64,000 nucleotides of DNA from NCBI GenBank assembly GCA_965220695.1, contig OZ244838.1:5704001-5768000 (forward strand), read 5' to 3'. This stretch comes from UBA9620 sp965220695. Lineage in GTDB: Bacteria; Acidobacteriota; Vicinamibacteria; Vicinamibacterales; UBA8438. The number at the start of each line of letters is the position of its first letter. Position 1 is the first letter of the stretch. Positions 43,513-52,476 of this stretch are shown here, in pieces. The translations under genes were made by a program, and so were the position numbers. The notes beneath the pieces are model-generated. The model searched no databases, was not told where the DNA came from, and saw only the letters and a list, made by a program, of their open reading frames with translations.

Positions 43513-43568
43513 CGATTCTTCCCCCTGTAATGGTCGCCCTGCGCCACCATGAAGCAGGGATGGCGCTA

Positions 43569-43596
43569 TGTTTACACAGCATGCGTAGTATGTCAA
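43569..43596 (-). promoter_or_regulatory. Candidate promoter of the ubiquitin-like operon
   Basis: On the minus strand TTGACA (43591-43596), 16 bp, TAAACA (43569-43574), 57 bp before the Ubl start. The -35 region overlaps TGCGTAGTATG (plus strand 43582-43592), which recurs exactly at the start codon of the fic gene (51356-51366). Confidence 0.5.
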
Positions 43597-43789
43597 GCAG
43601 TCACCGAGCGTGCTTGATCTCGGGGGTGGTTCAGCGCTAGACTTCTGCGGAGGCGGCAGCAGAACCGGGCCGCGGCAGTGCGACCGGAACGAGTCAGAGG
43701 CACCGCGTCGCAGGGTGGTCAGTCAGCGAGGGGACCGACGGCCGATGTCGAGCCAGGACTCGGAAGCACGTCGTGGCGCGAGAAGCGGC

Positions 43790-44735
43790 CGACGTCGATC
43801 CCAAGGAGCCCAATCGCACGGCTCTGGAGGCTGCGAGCCGTCGTGAGCGCGGTAGTCCCGGCACGACCATGACGCGGGTTCGAGCCGTAGTCGTGCAGCA
43901 GCAGGCGTCGCGGGCGGGGGCTGCGAATCCGCCGCCTATCGGCGGACAGCGCCTCGTTGACCGCGGTTCGGCGTTGCGACCGGCAGCGTCGGGGACTTGG
44001 ACCCGACACGTAGCTTCGGATCCTCACGTCGGCGAGGGCGACCAGCGTCGCCGTGCTGTGGAAGCCCCTTTCACTGACGAGTTCGGCCAGACCAGCGGCG
44101 GCTGCCAGCACAGCTTCGAAGTGGTGACCGACCAAGATCAGCCGTTCGACCGTTGTCCTCGTGTCACTGAGAACCGCCTCCCTAACAGTGCCGCCAACGC
44201 CCAGGCCCGTGTCACGGTGGAAGGTGTGCTCGGCCTCCTAGGCAATGTGGGTCCGGCCGTCCTTCATCGTCGCGACCTGTGCATCCGGTTCTTGGGGACG
44301 CCTCCGATCTTCGGCGAACCCCGTTTCGGGCCTCGCGGCAAGAGCTGGACAACTCGATGCATGTCGGTGTTCGGCCGCCGGCCGCCGGCGCAGGCTCGCG
44401 CAGAAACGTCTCGTGGCCGGCCCCCGGGTCCCGGCGGAGGGGCAGTATGCAGCACCGCATTCAGTGCTGTCGAGTCCGTGCTAGGCCACCTTGCCGTTGC
44501 CGAATTTGATTCGATGGCGCGGACGCGACACCGCCGAATGGTTCGGCCGGGTTTCGCGCCGCGCGACGGCCAGAACCTGCCGCACGTTCGGCCAGCCTGC
44601 GACCCGCCACCCCAATCGTCGGTCAGAAGGCCGATTCCTCGAGGTACCGGACCAGCGGCCGACACAATGGGCGGCCCGGCGCCAGACTGGGCCGGCAGAC
44701 CCCGCCACCGTGGAGCTTCGTGCCCGACTCATTTG
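43790..44735 (-). pseudogene. Degenerate IS1182-type transposase
   Basis: Pieces in all three minus frames follow the order of IS1182-like DDE transposases: RPNHSAVSRPRHRI, DSTALNAVLH, LRRDPGAGHETFLREPAPAA, AQVATMKDGRTHIA followed by a stop, EAEHTFHRDTGLGVGGTVRE, then LVSERGFHSTATLVALADVR and IRSYVSGPSPRR, ALSADRRRIRSPRPRRLLL. Many frameshifts and stops show long decay. It fills the space between the Ubl promoter and the XRE gene. Confidence 0.65.
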
Positions 44736-44968
44736 CCATCACAGCGAGGCGGGTCCAGTCAAGGACGCGATTCAGTCATTCATGGAAGCGGTGATTTGCA
44801 TGCCGCAGAAAGTCCGAGTCGGCCATCTGCACACCAACCGTTTCCGCGCGCAGCATCAGCGATTTGGCATTGCCATGCGCACAAGTGTAGGGCTCGATGC
44901 CGTCTGTCGATCTGGTCAGCGGGACTTACAGGCCGCCACCGCGGCAACGGCCTGAAGGAGGCTGGATT

Positions 44969-45361
44969 ATGGCCCGAACAGGGGAAAGATACAGCGTGAA
45001 AGCGACACTAGGCCAATACCTCGCTTCAATTCGCGCAGATCGGAAAATGACCTTACGCGAAGTCGAGGAGGCGACCAACAAGCAGGTGTCGAATGCTTAT
45101 CTCAGCCAGATCGAGAACGACAAGATCCGCAAGCCATCGCCGAACATTCTTCACTCTCTGGCAGAGATCTATGCCATTAGCTTTGAGAACCTCATGAATA
45201 TGGCGGGGTATCTCTTGCCTTCAACTCGACGGGCAAGAGATGTCCGTCACGGTCGCGTAGCGACATTCGCTGAGTACAATTTAACTCCCGAAGAGGAGTC
45301 GGAGCTGATGCAGTACCTTCAGTTCATACGGAGTAGGAAGCAGCCGCATGACAAAGCGTGA
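44969..45361 (+). CDS. XRE-family transcriptional regulator
   Basis: 130 residues with a helix-turn-helix: LGQYLASIRADRKMTLREVE then SNAYLSQIENDKIRKPSPNI and LHSLAEIYAISFENLMNMAG. A perfect AAGGAGG lies 8 bp before the ATG at 44969. It overlaps the metallopeptidase gene by 14 bp; XRE/ImmA pairs are usually repressor and anti-repressor. Local GC content is lower than around it, suggesting foreign origin. Confidence 0.9.
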   Translation: MARTGERYSVKATLGQYLASIRADRKMTLREVEEATNKQVSNAYLSQIENDKIRKPSPNILHSLAEIYAISFENLMNMAGYLLPSTRRARDVRHGRVATFAEYNLTPEEESELMQYLQFIRSRKQPHDKA

Positions 45362-46286
45362 TGACAGCGCGCTCGACCCGGAAGATCTTCTCGCAGTCGA
45401 GGAGCGAGCCCAACGGCTTCTTGACCGCGCCGATGCATGGAACCGTTTTCCGGTTCCAATCGACGATATTCTTTGCGCGGCGAAGGTGCGTATCGCACCT
45501 ACGAGCGCCTTCGATCCTGCTGCAATAGTCTCTTACCTACAAGGTAAGGCTGCGGCCACTGGTCGGCGAGTAAAGCGAGCCATAAGTAAGGTTTTCGGAC
45601 TTTACGATGCCGAAGGCGCTGTCATCCATATCGACAGTAGTGTCGTTGAATCGAAGCAGACGTTTCTGGCCCTTCATGAAACCGGACATCACGATTTGCC
45701 GGTGCACCGCGAGATTTTTCGGTTGTTCCAGGACTGCAATATGACGCTGGATGCGGAAGTCGCTGACAAATTCGAGCGCGAAGCCAATAACTTTGCGCGC
45801 TTCGTACTTTTCAAGGGTGACACTTTCGCAAGACACGCCGCGGATTGTTCACTTGAAATTAGAACACCGATCAAGCTCGCTAAGACATTCGGAGCTTCAA
45901 TCTATGCCGCCGCGCGTGAATTCGCCCGGACGAACGACAGAGCGTGCGTCGTGTTTGTTCTAGATCCGTTGGAGAACATTGAAGGTATAGGCTGCCGGGC
46001 GCCAGTGCGGCGCATTGAGGCGTCGCCTTCCTTTATTGCGCAATTCGGACGGCTCGCGGTCGACATGATTGCGCCAAATCATCCCCTGTGGCCAGCGCTT
46101 CCGATTGGCCGCCGAATGACGAGACCGGTTCTGGTAAGGATTGCGGACGTGAATGGCATTCACCACGAGTGCATGGCCGAAGCGCTTGACACTACCTACA
46201 ATGTTTTGGTCTTGCTCTATCCCAAGAAGGCATTGACCGCAAAGACTGTGATTGTTCCGGTCCACCGCGGCTTCACTTGCGTATGA
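45348..46286 (+). CDS. ImmA/IrrE-family metallopeptidase
   Basis: 312 residues. Zinc motif HETGHHDLPVH (HExxH form) with a downstream Glu in EREANNFARFVLF. ImmA/IrrE peptidases cleave XRE-type repressors on damage or phage signals, so this probably inactivates the upstream XRE protein. The N-terminal segment DPEDLLAVEERAQRLLDRAD is a helical lead. Start overlaps the XRE stop. Confidence 0.9.
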   Translation: MTKRDDSALDPEDLLAVEERAQRLLDRADAWNRFPVPIDDILCAAKVRIAPTSAFDPAAIVSYLQGKAAATGRRVKRAISKVFGLYDAEGAVIHIDSSVVESKQTFLALHETGHHDLPVHREIFRLFQDCNMTLDAEVADKFEREANNFARFVLFKGDTFARHAADCSLEIRTPIKLAKTFGASIYAAAREFARTNDRACVVFVLDPLENIEGIGCRAPVRRIEASPSFIAQFGRLAVDMIAPNHPLWPALPIGRRMTRPVLVRIADVNGIHHECMAEALDTTYNVLVLLYPKKALTAKTVIVPVHRGFTCV

Positions 46287-46374
46287 GGTGTTCGCGGGCT
46301 TTTCTACGATGAATGGGCCGCCACCGGGCGCAGGAGTAGTACTGTGGACGGCGGCCACGGGACGGGGATGTATG

Positions 46375-47532
46375 TTAGTCGAACCGTTGCCACTCATGAC
46401 GCTGGTGATCCATCAGTGCCGCGGCTTGCAATCGCCTTACCGTGTCAGGGTGGCTGGCGAACAGTCCAGGCTCGTAAGCGTGGCTGCCTGGGGCGTAGCC
46501 GTCGAACCGTGGCTCTCGGTTCGGTGTTGCTGTGTGATCGACGTCCGGCCATTGGGCCAGCGGCTGCGGGAGTGTTGCCGGGTGCCCCTTCCGCCATTCC
46601 CACGCCGCCGCAAGTTGCTCGCCGAGCGCCTCGACCAGCGCGCACACGCTATCCATCGAACCTTCCAGCGTTTGACGCACGTCTTCCGTTAACACCGGTG
46701 GCAGGTCAGGTTCACGGTGCACATCCATGTCGGAGCGATCAGGCTTCGACGGCAGATGGGTGACGACGCGGGAGCGTGGTATCGGTCTCCCACTAGCGTC
46801 GCGCAGCACGGGCTCACGCCGCACGAACTGGCCAATTTCGATGCGGCGGCCTCGGTGGACGAGCATGTTACGGAAATTGAGAACCCACTCGAGCCAACCA
46901 GCGGGTCCGACACGTCCGATGGTCTCTGTCAACTGATTGGCGAACTGCTCTTGCCGTGTCTCTCCCTCAGTAGTCTGCGTCTGCCGTCTGCGTCCGAAGT
47001 ACCGCTGGACACCGACAAAATCAGCCTTGAGAATACTCAATGGCAACGCCAGCACGCCGATGATCGTACCGGCGGCGCAATCGAGAGCTCCGGAGAGTGC
47101 TCTTACGACGCCGACTTGGTGGAGGCGAACGATCTCAGGGCCGAGAGATTCGAGTGGGGTCATTCTCGGCCTTGCGCATATTTGTGGTTGCCCATCTACG
47201 ATCTGAATCACATCAGCCTGAAAGGTGTCTTCGCGATCCACAGCGTCGAGAAGTTCGAGCCTGTGCACACCGGCTTCGATCAGGTTGGTCGACACGCTGC
47301 TCGTGCAGGCGTATAGCTGATCGGAGATTAGAATACGGCGTGACGTTCCCGGATGCGGTGCCCACCAACCGATGCCGTAAGGCTGCTCGGTCGTGAAGTC
47401 GTTGAAGATGCGTCGCTCGAGCGCTTCCCAATTTGGGGTCTGGACGCCGAGCGCGTGGGCTGGTCCCATTGTGCTTCTATCAGGGTCGTCTGGATAGGGC
47501 TGTGACATTCGAGCAATGTCGGTTGGTCTCAT
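46375..47532 (-). CDS. Uncharacterised protein with a HEPN-like RxxxxH motif
   Basis: 385 residues from the ATG at 47532 (GAGGA 8 bp upstream); a longer open frame to 47937 is opposite other debris. A hydrophobic helix (GTIIGVLALPLSILKADFVG) and WLEWVLNFRNMLVHRGRRIE are visible. The latter holds R-N-M-L-V-H, the Rx4-6H core of HEPN domains, several of which are toxin or defence RNases. The rest is not recognised. It converges on the ImmA gene with an 88-bp gap. Confidence 0.6.
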   Translation of the reverse strand: MRPTDIARMSQPYPDDPDRSTMGPAHALGVQTPNWEALERRIFNDFTTEQPYGIGWWAPHPGTSRRILISDQLYACTSSVSTNLIEAGVHRLELLDAVDREDTFQADVIQIVDGQPQICARPRMTPLESLGPEIVRLHQVGVVRALSGALDCAAGTIIGVLALPLSILKADFVGVQRYFGRRRQTQTTEGETRQEQFANQLTETIGRVGPAGWLEWVLNFRNMLVHRGRRIEIGQFVRREPVLRDASGRPIPRSRVVTHLPSKPDRSDMDVHREPDLPPVLTEDVRQTLEGSMDSVCALVEALGEQLAAAWEWRKGHPATLPQPLAQWPDVDHTATPNREPRFDGYAPGSHAYEPGLFASHPDTVRRLQAAALMDHQRHEWQRFD

Positions 47533-47729
47533 ATGCAATGTCCTCGCGACTCTCCGGCAAGAAATACGATATCCAGCTTGCCGGTTTGTGGCCAAGCCGT
47601 CGTGCTCGCCACGCACATCGTGGGCACTGGCGTGACCCTGCCCAGCGGCTCGACGGCACCAGGCGATGATCTCGACGAAATCCCGCGTGACACCGTCATG
47701 GGGAATTGGGCATCCTGCATGGGACGCAG

Positions 47730-48462
47730 CAGTCGGTGGTTCAGACAAACACCCGGTGAAATACGCCGGGCGGGAGCGGCTGACCGCGGAGGAGGTGGCG
47801 GCGGAAAACCTCGAGTGGTCGACATTCGCAACCTCCGAGCGCCGCAGTGAGCTGAGTGCGCAATTCGACCTCTCCCTCAACTTCAACCAGGTCTGGTGGG
47901 ACCTTGGCGCCTCTACCGGACGGACGTCGCTTATCACAGATTCCTCGGACGGTCGCCTGCCGCCCCGGACGGCAAGCCGGCAGGCTTACGAGGCGACGCC
48001 TGAGGCGAAGTGGTTGGAGGCCGTCGATTGGGAACTTGCGCCGGCGGATGGTCCTGAGAACTATGGCCTCAACGCCCGCTGCATCATCGAGCGCCGAGTG
48101 CCAATCACTCCAAGCAGCGACAACAACCACGTCCAGATCCTGCAGTCGCCCGAACATGTCGTCATCCTTCAAGAAAAGATCCACGACTTTCGCATCATCC
48201 CGGTGACCGATCAACCCGACGTGCGTGATCAGGTCCGGCAGTGGCTTGGCGTGTCGCGTGGACGGTGGGATGGAGACACGCTCGTCGTCGAGACCAAGAA
48301 CGTCCGCGCCCAAGAGGATTGTTCCGCGTTGTGCGAAAACCGGTACGTCGTCGAGCGGTTCACCCGGCGCGGCGAAGACGCCATCGAGTACTCCTTCACG
48401 GTGACCGACCCGAGCATCTGGACGCAGCCGTGGAGCGCGGGCGATCGACGCACGCCCCTGAC
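47730..48462 (+). pseudogene. Truncated secreted protein of a type common in Acidobacteria
   Basis: The plus frame shows NFNQVWWDLGASTGRTSLIT, DSSDGRLPPRT, QSPEHVVILQEKIHDFRIIP, VRQWLGVSRGRWDGDTLVVE and FTVTDPSIWTQPWSAGD. This is the core of a family of secreted proteins of unknown function (pattern RGRW-x-GDTLVVET). The signal peptide and start are missing and the C-terminal end is lost at about 48462; the frame stays open to 49327 by chance. Confidence 0.6.
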
Positions 48463-48574
48463 GGGGGTTACTCCTGGTCATCGTCGCAGTCCTCGTCCGC
48501 GAACAGTCGCACCCGATCCGGATCGCTCATCGTGCGCCATCGCCGGCTACCCTGGACCCGGATGCGGCGGCCAG

Positions 48575-48664
48575 CCAGCTCCCCACCGCCTGGACCGACG
48601 ACAGGGAGGGGGATTCCGTGTCGACGATCAGGCCGTCGAAGTCGAAGATCAGGGCGCGCAGCAT
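48575..48664 (-). pseudogene. HAD-hydrolase N-terminal fragment
   Basis: From an ATG at 48664 the minus strand reads MLRALIFDFDGLIVDTESPS, the phosphatase motif I (DxD) of haloacid-dehalogenase hydrolases, then loses similarity and stops within 30 codons. The rest of the gene is absent. The stretch 48665-48993 holds no gene that I can support. Confidence 0.55.
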
Positions 48665-48993
48665 GCTCCAAGGCTCCGGGCGTGGCGAACCGTATCAGAT
48701 CTGCGTGCCAGACGTCGAAACCCCGCTCTCCATGACGCTGGTGAGCATCCGAATTTGCACAACTTGACGTGCACAACACAAGAAATGGTCATCACCGGGG
48801 TCGGCGCTCGAACTCCGCCTGTACGAAAAACGCTATCCCGTTGCTCGAGATTCGGTCCGGTGTTGTGGTCGCTTCGGAGCGGGACCCGGCGGGTGAGCCC
48901 GATCGCCGCGGACCGTTCTCCCCTCCTCCCGATCCGGCCTGCGGAGTCGTCGCAGTCACCCGGCTCTGGGGGGCGCTCCAGGCGGTGCGAAAG

Positions 48994-49521
48994 TCAGGGC
49001 GAGTCCGGCGCCGGGTCGGGGAAGAGGGGCGGCTGCGGATCAACGGGTGGAAGAGGCAGATCCGCGATGCCCTTGACAGCAACGCCGTCAGCCTCTGCCA
49101 GCCGGCGAACATCATCGTCATCCGAGTACAGCTCATCGACGCCGTGCACCTTGGCGATGGCGACGATCTGCCGGTCCACCTTGACCTTCTGCCAGGGACC
49201 GGTCGCACCCGATTTCTTGCTCCCCGCGTCGGTCGCGCGCCGTTGCGATTCCGCGGCCTCGATGGCGGCTTTCAGGTCGAAGGGCTCGACGACGAAGAGG
49301 GCGCTGGTGGTCAGTTCCGCCACGTAGGCTGCCGTCTCGCTGGCAGCTAGGACGAGAAATTCGCTCAACGCCGGCGTCGGGATGATGATCGTGGCACCCG
49401 CCGCATCGAGCGTCTCCACGAAGTGTCTCAGGCGCTCCGGCACCCGGTCAACGGGCTTCGGGTACGCCGCATCGGGATGGAGGTAGGCCCCGAGGATTAC
49501 GGAATCGAATGCCACGCGCAC
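48994..49521 (-). CDS. PIN-domain protein (VapC-like)
   Basis: 175 residues from GTG at 49521. It has the PIN acidic pattern VAFDSVILGAYLHPDA, TPALSEFLVLA, VKVDRQIVAIAKVHGV and ELYSDDDDVRRLAEADGV. Predicted RNase. The upstream gene ends 7 bp before it, and the GTG follows AGGA from that gene's end, so they are co-translated. The upstream protein may be its antitoxin, though it is much larger than usual. Confidence 0.75.
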   Translation of the reverse strand: MRVAFDSVILGAYLHPDAAYPKPVDRVPERLRHFVETLDAAGATIIIPTPALSEFLVLAASETAAYVAELTTSALFVVEPFDLKAAIEAAESQRRATDAGSKKSGATGPWQKVKVDRQIVAIAKVHGVDELYSDDDDVRRLAEADGVAVKGIADLPLPPVDPQPPLFPDPAPDSP

Positions 49522-49528
49522 GCCGGCG

Positions 49529-50302
49529 CTATCCTTCCAGCTTGCGCAGAGCCACCAGATCACCCAACGGATCGGGGCGCTCCTTCCAGCCCGCGTCAAT
49601 CGACCGCAGACGCCTGGTGGCGTCGGCCAGCGATTCCGACGGCAACTCCGCGTAGTCGTGGATGCGGAAGGACTTCATGGTCCAGGCGCCCTCGCGATCA
49701 CGGAACCAGCGTGCAACGCCGGAAACGCGCAACGGTGTCGTGAACAGATACCTGCCGATGTTCTTCGCGAGATCCCGTTTCGCGAGACAGTTATGTACGC
49801 GATCGTGGCTCTGCAAATGCACGGGGACCAGTTCGTCTCTTCCGCCGACGACAATTGGCACGCCGTCCAAGGTGCCCGGCTGAGAAAACGGGCCGTACTC
49901 GGGCTCGTCGGTACGTGTTTCCCCGGCAAAGCGCAAGATCTGCGCGCCGTCCTCGTCGACGAGTTCGGCGTACTCGGCGTTGTCGGCCGACAGGTCGTCT
50001 TCGATTGCTCTTCGCGCCTGCAGAACGTGCGCGGGTCCGTCGCCGTCGCGTAGCGCATGGGTGCGTGTCCTCAACTTGGGGTACGCCTCCCACTCAACGG
50101 CGACGACCGGGACCGTGCTTCCGTCCTCGACGCTCACGAGATGGACACTGCTGGTTTCTCCGAGAACGGTGGCGAGGTTCTCCAGGTAGCGTGCAAGTCG
50201 CGCCATCGGCATGGTCGCCGGAGAGTACGCACCGATCTTGAAGCGGAGTTGAACTGGCCGATTCCCCGTAACGCGGCTACGTTCGTCTTCTGATCGTGCC
50301 AT
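49529..50302 (-). CDS. Uncharacterised partner of the PIN-domain protein
   Basis: 257 residues, ATG at 50302. It has an N-terminal part with PVQLRFKIGAYSPATMPMAR and LVSVEDGSTVPVVAVEWEAY, a central GVPIVVGGRDELVPVHLQSH and a C-terminal FRIHDYAELPSESLADATRR. I do not recognise the family. It probably acts with the PIN protein as a toxin-antitoxin pair, based only on gene order. Its start region is duplicated at 25075-25165. Confidence 0.6.
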   Translation of the reverse strand: MARSEDERSRVTGNRPVQLRFKIGAYSPATMPMARLARYLENLATVLGETSSVHLVSVEDGSTVPVVAVEWEAYPKLRTRTHALRDGDGPAHVLQARRAIEDDLSADNAEYAELVDEDGAQILRFAGETRTDEPEYGPFSQPGTLDGVPIVVGGRDELVPVHLQSHDRVHNCLAKRDLAKNIGRYLFTTPLRVSGVARWFRDREGAWTMKSFRIHDYAELPSESLADATRRLRSIDAGWKERPDPLGDLVALRKLEG

Positions 50303-50378
50303 GTCCGCCTCGGTTCATCCGTCGGATGCGAGTCCGATTCCGTTCCTTCGAGCATCCATTGTAGTCGCTCTCGGCGCC
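50288..50378. repeat. 91-bp dispersed repeat, copy B
   Basis: Matches 25075-25165 with two mismatches in the same orientation. It covers the ATG and first five codons of the gene ending at 49529 and about 76 bp upstream. The next stretch, 50379-50583, holds nothing that I recognise. Confidence 0.9.
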
Positions 50379-50583
50379 CGCCAGCCACCAATGGCTACGT
50401 CGATGTCATGTCCTACGACCGGCTGATAGACAGGTGCCAAGTGCGCATTCCGGTGAAGTTGAACGCAGGATCCGGGGACCGTGAACACGGATTCAGCGTT
50501 CAAGATCCCCCGGATTACGCAGGCCGTCACGCGCGTCGAGGCCCCGAGGTCAAAGCGGTAGCGCGATCACGCGGGCACGGCGG

Positions 50584-51114
50584 TCACTCGAACACGTTGA
50601 TCAGGGCGTATGTAATCGAACCGCTCTCGGGAACGACCACCTGGTGCCACGACCGGGCCGGCACGTGCAGGATGTCCCCCTCGGTGACCTGGAACTCTTG
50701 TGCGCCCTCGAGCTGCGGCCGCTGCTCCTGGGGAGGCCGGCCCTCGATCCAGTTGACCCGCTCTCCGCCAACCCGCACCGTGCCGCCGCCCGTCAGGACG
50801 ACGTAGAGGTCCCACTTGTCGGTGTGGATCTCCGGCTGGGTGTAGCCGGCGCGGTAAATGATCTGCACGCTGTGCGGCCGGTGGTCGGCACGGTCCAACG
50901 CGTTGGCCACCACGAACGAGGTGTCCCAGATGCCCTCGCCGTTGCGGAGCGCCTCGTCGAGCTCGTCCTGGAAGGCCGCCACGGCCGCGGCGTCCCAGTG
51001 CAGGTACTCGTCGGGACGAGGCTCGTTCGGGACGTCCCTGAACGGATTCTGCGCCGCCGCGGTCACGGGCAGCGCGAGACACGCCAGAAGCATGACTGAA
51101 GCTGCGTAGCGCAT
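50584..51114 (-). CDS. Secreted cupin-domain protein
   Basis: 176 residues with a signal peptide (AASVMLLACLALPVTAAAQ) and a single cupin barrel: HRPHSVQIIYRAGYTQPEIH, TDKWDLYVVLTGGGTVRVGG, VTEGDILHVPARSWHQVVVP. Possible metal ligands are His and Glu in the first motif and the His in SWHQV. CGGAGG lies 6 bp before the ATG. No enzymatic role can be named. Confidence 0.75.
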   Translation of the reverse strand: MRYAASVMLLACLALPVTAAAQNPFRDVPNEPRPDEYLHWDAAAVAAFQDELDEALRNGEGIWDTSFVVANALDRADHRPHSVQIIYRAGYTQPEIHTDKWDLYVVLTGGGTVRVGGERVNWIEGRPPQEQRPQLEGAQEFQVTEGDILHVPARSWHQVVVPESGSITYALINVFE

Positions 51115-51290
51115 GTGTCACCTCCGGTGCCGAATGTCGGTCTTGGCACCTTGCCGCATCGTAGCCGGTATCCGGGCGGGTGGCAAAGGACCCTGCGCGT
51201 TGAGATTGTCGTTTCTGCGTGAATGGATGCAGCGGTCTCCAGGGGACAGGTGCAGCCCGAGGCGCGATGCGTGGAATAGGGGCCACAAGA

Positions 51291-51361
51291 TACGCAGGAT
51301 GTGCGTAGTTTATCCTCGACCGTGCGTCGTAAGGGCCCTTAATATACGCATAACGTGCGTA
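51291..51361 (+). promoter_or_regulatory. Two 17-bp palindromic operators upstream of fic
   Basis: TACGCAGGATGTGCGTA (51291-51307) and TACGCATAACGTGCGTA (51345-51361) share the arms TACGCA-N5-TGCGTA; their centres are 54 bp apart. The second ends 2 bp before the fic ATG. The arrangement suits a dimeric repressor with looping or cooperative binding, perhaps Fic's own C-terminal winged helix. Confidence 0.7.
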
Positions 51362-51363
51362 GT

Positions 51364-52476
51364 ATGGGACCAGGTTTCATCCATCGACTCCCCGAATGGC
51401 CCCGATTCCACTGGGATCAGGCGGCCCTGGCCGCGCCCTTGGCCGACATCAGGCATCGGCAGGGCCGCCTGCTGGGCCGGATGGAGGGCCTCGGCTTCTC
51501 CCTTCAGAAGGAGGCGGAACTCGAGACGCTGACACTGGATGTCGTCAAGTCCAGCGAAATCGAAGGTGAAACGCTGGACGCGGACCAGGTGCGCTCCTCC
51601 ATCGCCCGGCGGTTGGGTATCGAGACGGCCGGGACGGTCGCGGTGGAACGTGACGTCGAGGGCGTCGTCGAAATGATGCTCGATGCGACGCAGAACTTCG
51701 ACAAGCCTCTGAGCGACGAACGTCTGTTTGGCTGGCACGCCGCGCTGTTTCCGACAGGACGCATCGGGATGCGGAAGATCATCGTTGGCGCCTGGCGCGA
51801 CGACGCCGACGGGCCGATGCAGGTTGTCTCTGGCCCGGTCGGAAAAGAACGGGTCCACCATGAGGCGCCGGCGGCTCGTTTGCTCGATCGGGAAATGTCG
51901 CAGTTCCTGAGGTGGGCCAACGCGCCGGGAGACAGCATCGATGCGGTCCTGAGGGCAGCGCTCGCGCACGTGTGGTTTGTGACCATCCACCCGTTCGACG
52001 ACGGCAACGGCCGTATCGCGCGCGCGATCGGCGATTGGCAGCTCGCGCGGGCGGACGGGAGCGCCCAGCGCTTCTACAGCATGTCCACGCAGATCTGTCA
52101 GGAGAGGAACGATTACTACGACATTCTCGAGCGGACGCAGAGGCGAACGCTTGATGTCACGCCGTGGATGGAGTGGTTCCTGGCATGCCTTGGGCGCGCC
52201 TTCGACGGAACCGAATCCACGCTGGCGACCGTGCTTCAGAAGGCGAGGTTCTGGGAGAGACATGCCCAACTGGCGATACCCGAGCGGCAGCGCGCGATCT
52301 TGAACAGACTCCTTGATGGATTCACGGGGAAGCTGACAACGAGCAGGTGGGCCACGCTTGCGAAGTGTTCTCACGACACGGCGCTTCGCGATATCCACGC
52401 TCTCATTGAGCGTGGCGTCCTGAAGCAGGAAGCCGGCGGCGGCCGAAGCACCAGCTATGTGCTCGATGAGGATTGA
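51364..52476 (+). CDS. Fic-family AMPylator with N-terminal inhibitory helix
   Basis: 370 residues. Fic core HPFDDGNGRIARA is complete, predicting AMP transfer from ATP to target hydroxyls. The N-terminal part contains SSEIEGETL, the (S/T)xxxE(G/N) autoinhibitory motif of class II Fic proteins. The C-terminal 80 residues look like a winged helix (LTTSRWATLAKCSHDTALRD, LIERGVLKQEAGGGRSTSYV). The ATG at 51364 is 2 bp after the second operator with no ribosome site, so a leaderless message is possible; an in-frame GTG lies at 51355. Confidence 0.92.
   Translation: MGPGFIHRLPEWPRFHWDQAALAAPLADIRHRQGRLLGRMEGLGFSLQKEAELETLTLDVVKSSEIEGETLDADQVRSSIARRLGIETAGTVAVERDVEGVVEMMLDATQNFDKPLSDERLFGWHAALFPTGRIGMRKIIVGAWRDDADGPMQVVSGPVGKERVHHEAPAARLLDREMSQFLRWANAPGDSIDAVLRAALAHVWFVTIHPFDDGNGRIARAIGDWQLARADGSAQRFYSMSTQICQERNDYYDILERTQRRTLDVTPWMEWFLACLGRAFDGTESTLATVLQKARFWERHAQLAIPERQRAILNRLLDGFTGKLTTSRWATLAKCSHDTALRDIHALIERGVLKQEAGGGRSTSYVLDED

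Noticed and set aside
43773..44999. 408-residue plus-strand gene upstream of XRE
   Set aside because: It is the shadow of the decayed IS1182 transposase on the minus strand.
47666..49327. 553-residue plus-strand gene
   Set aside because: Only 47730-48462 resembles a protein family; the remainder is an accidental continuation across an antisense HAD fragment and PIN gene.
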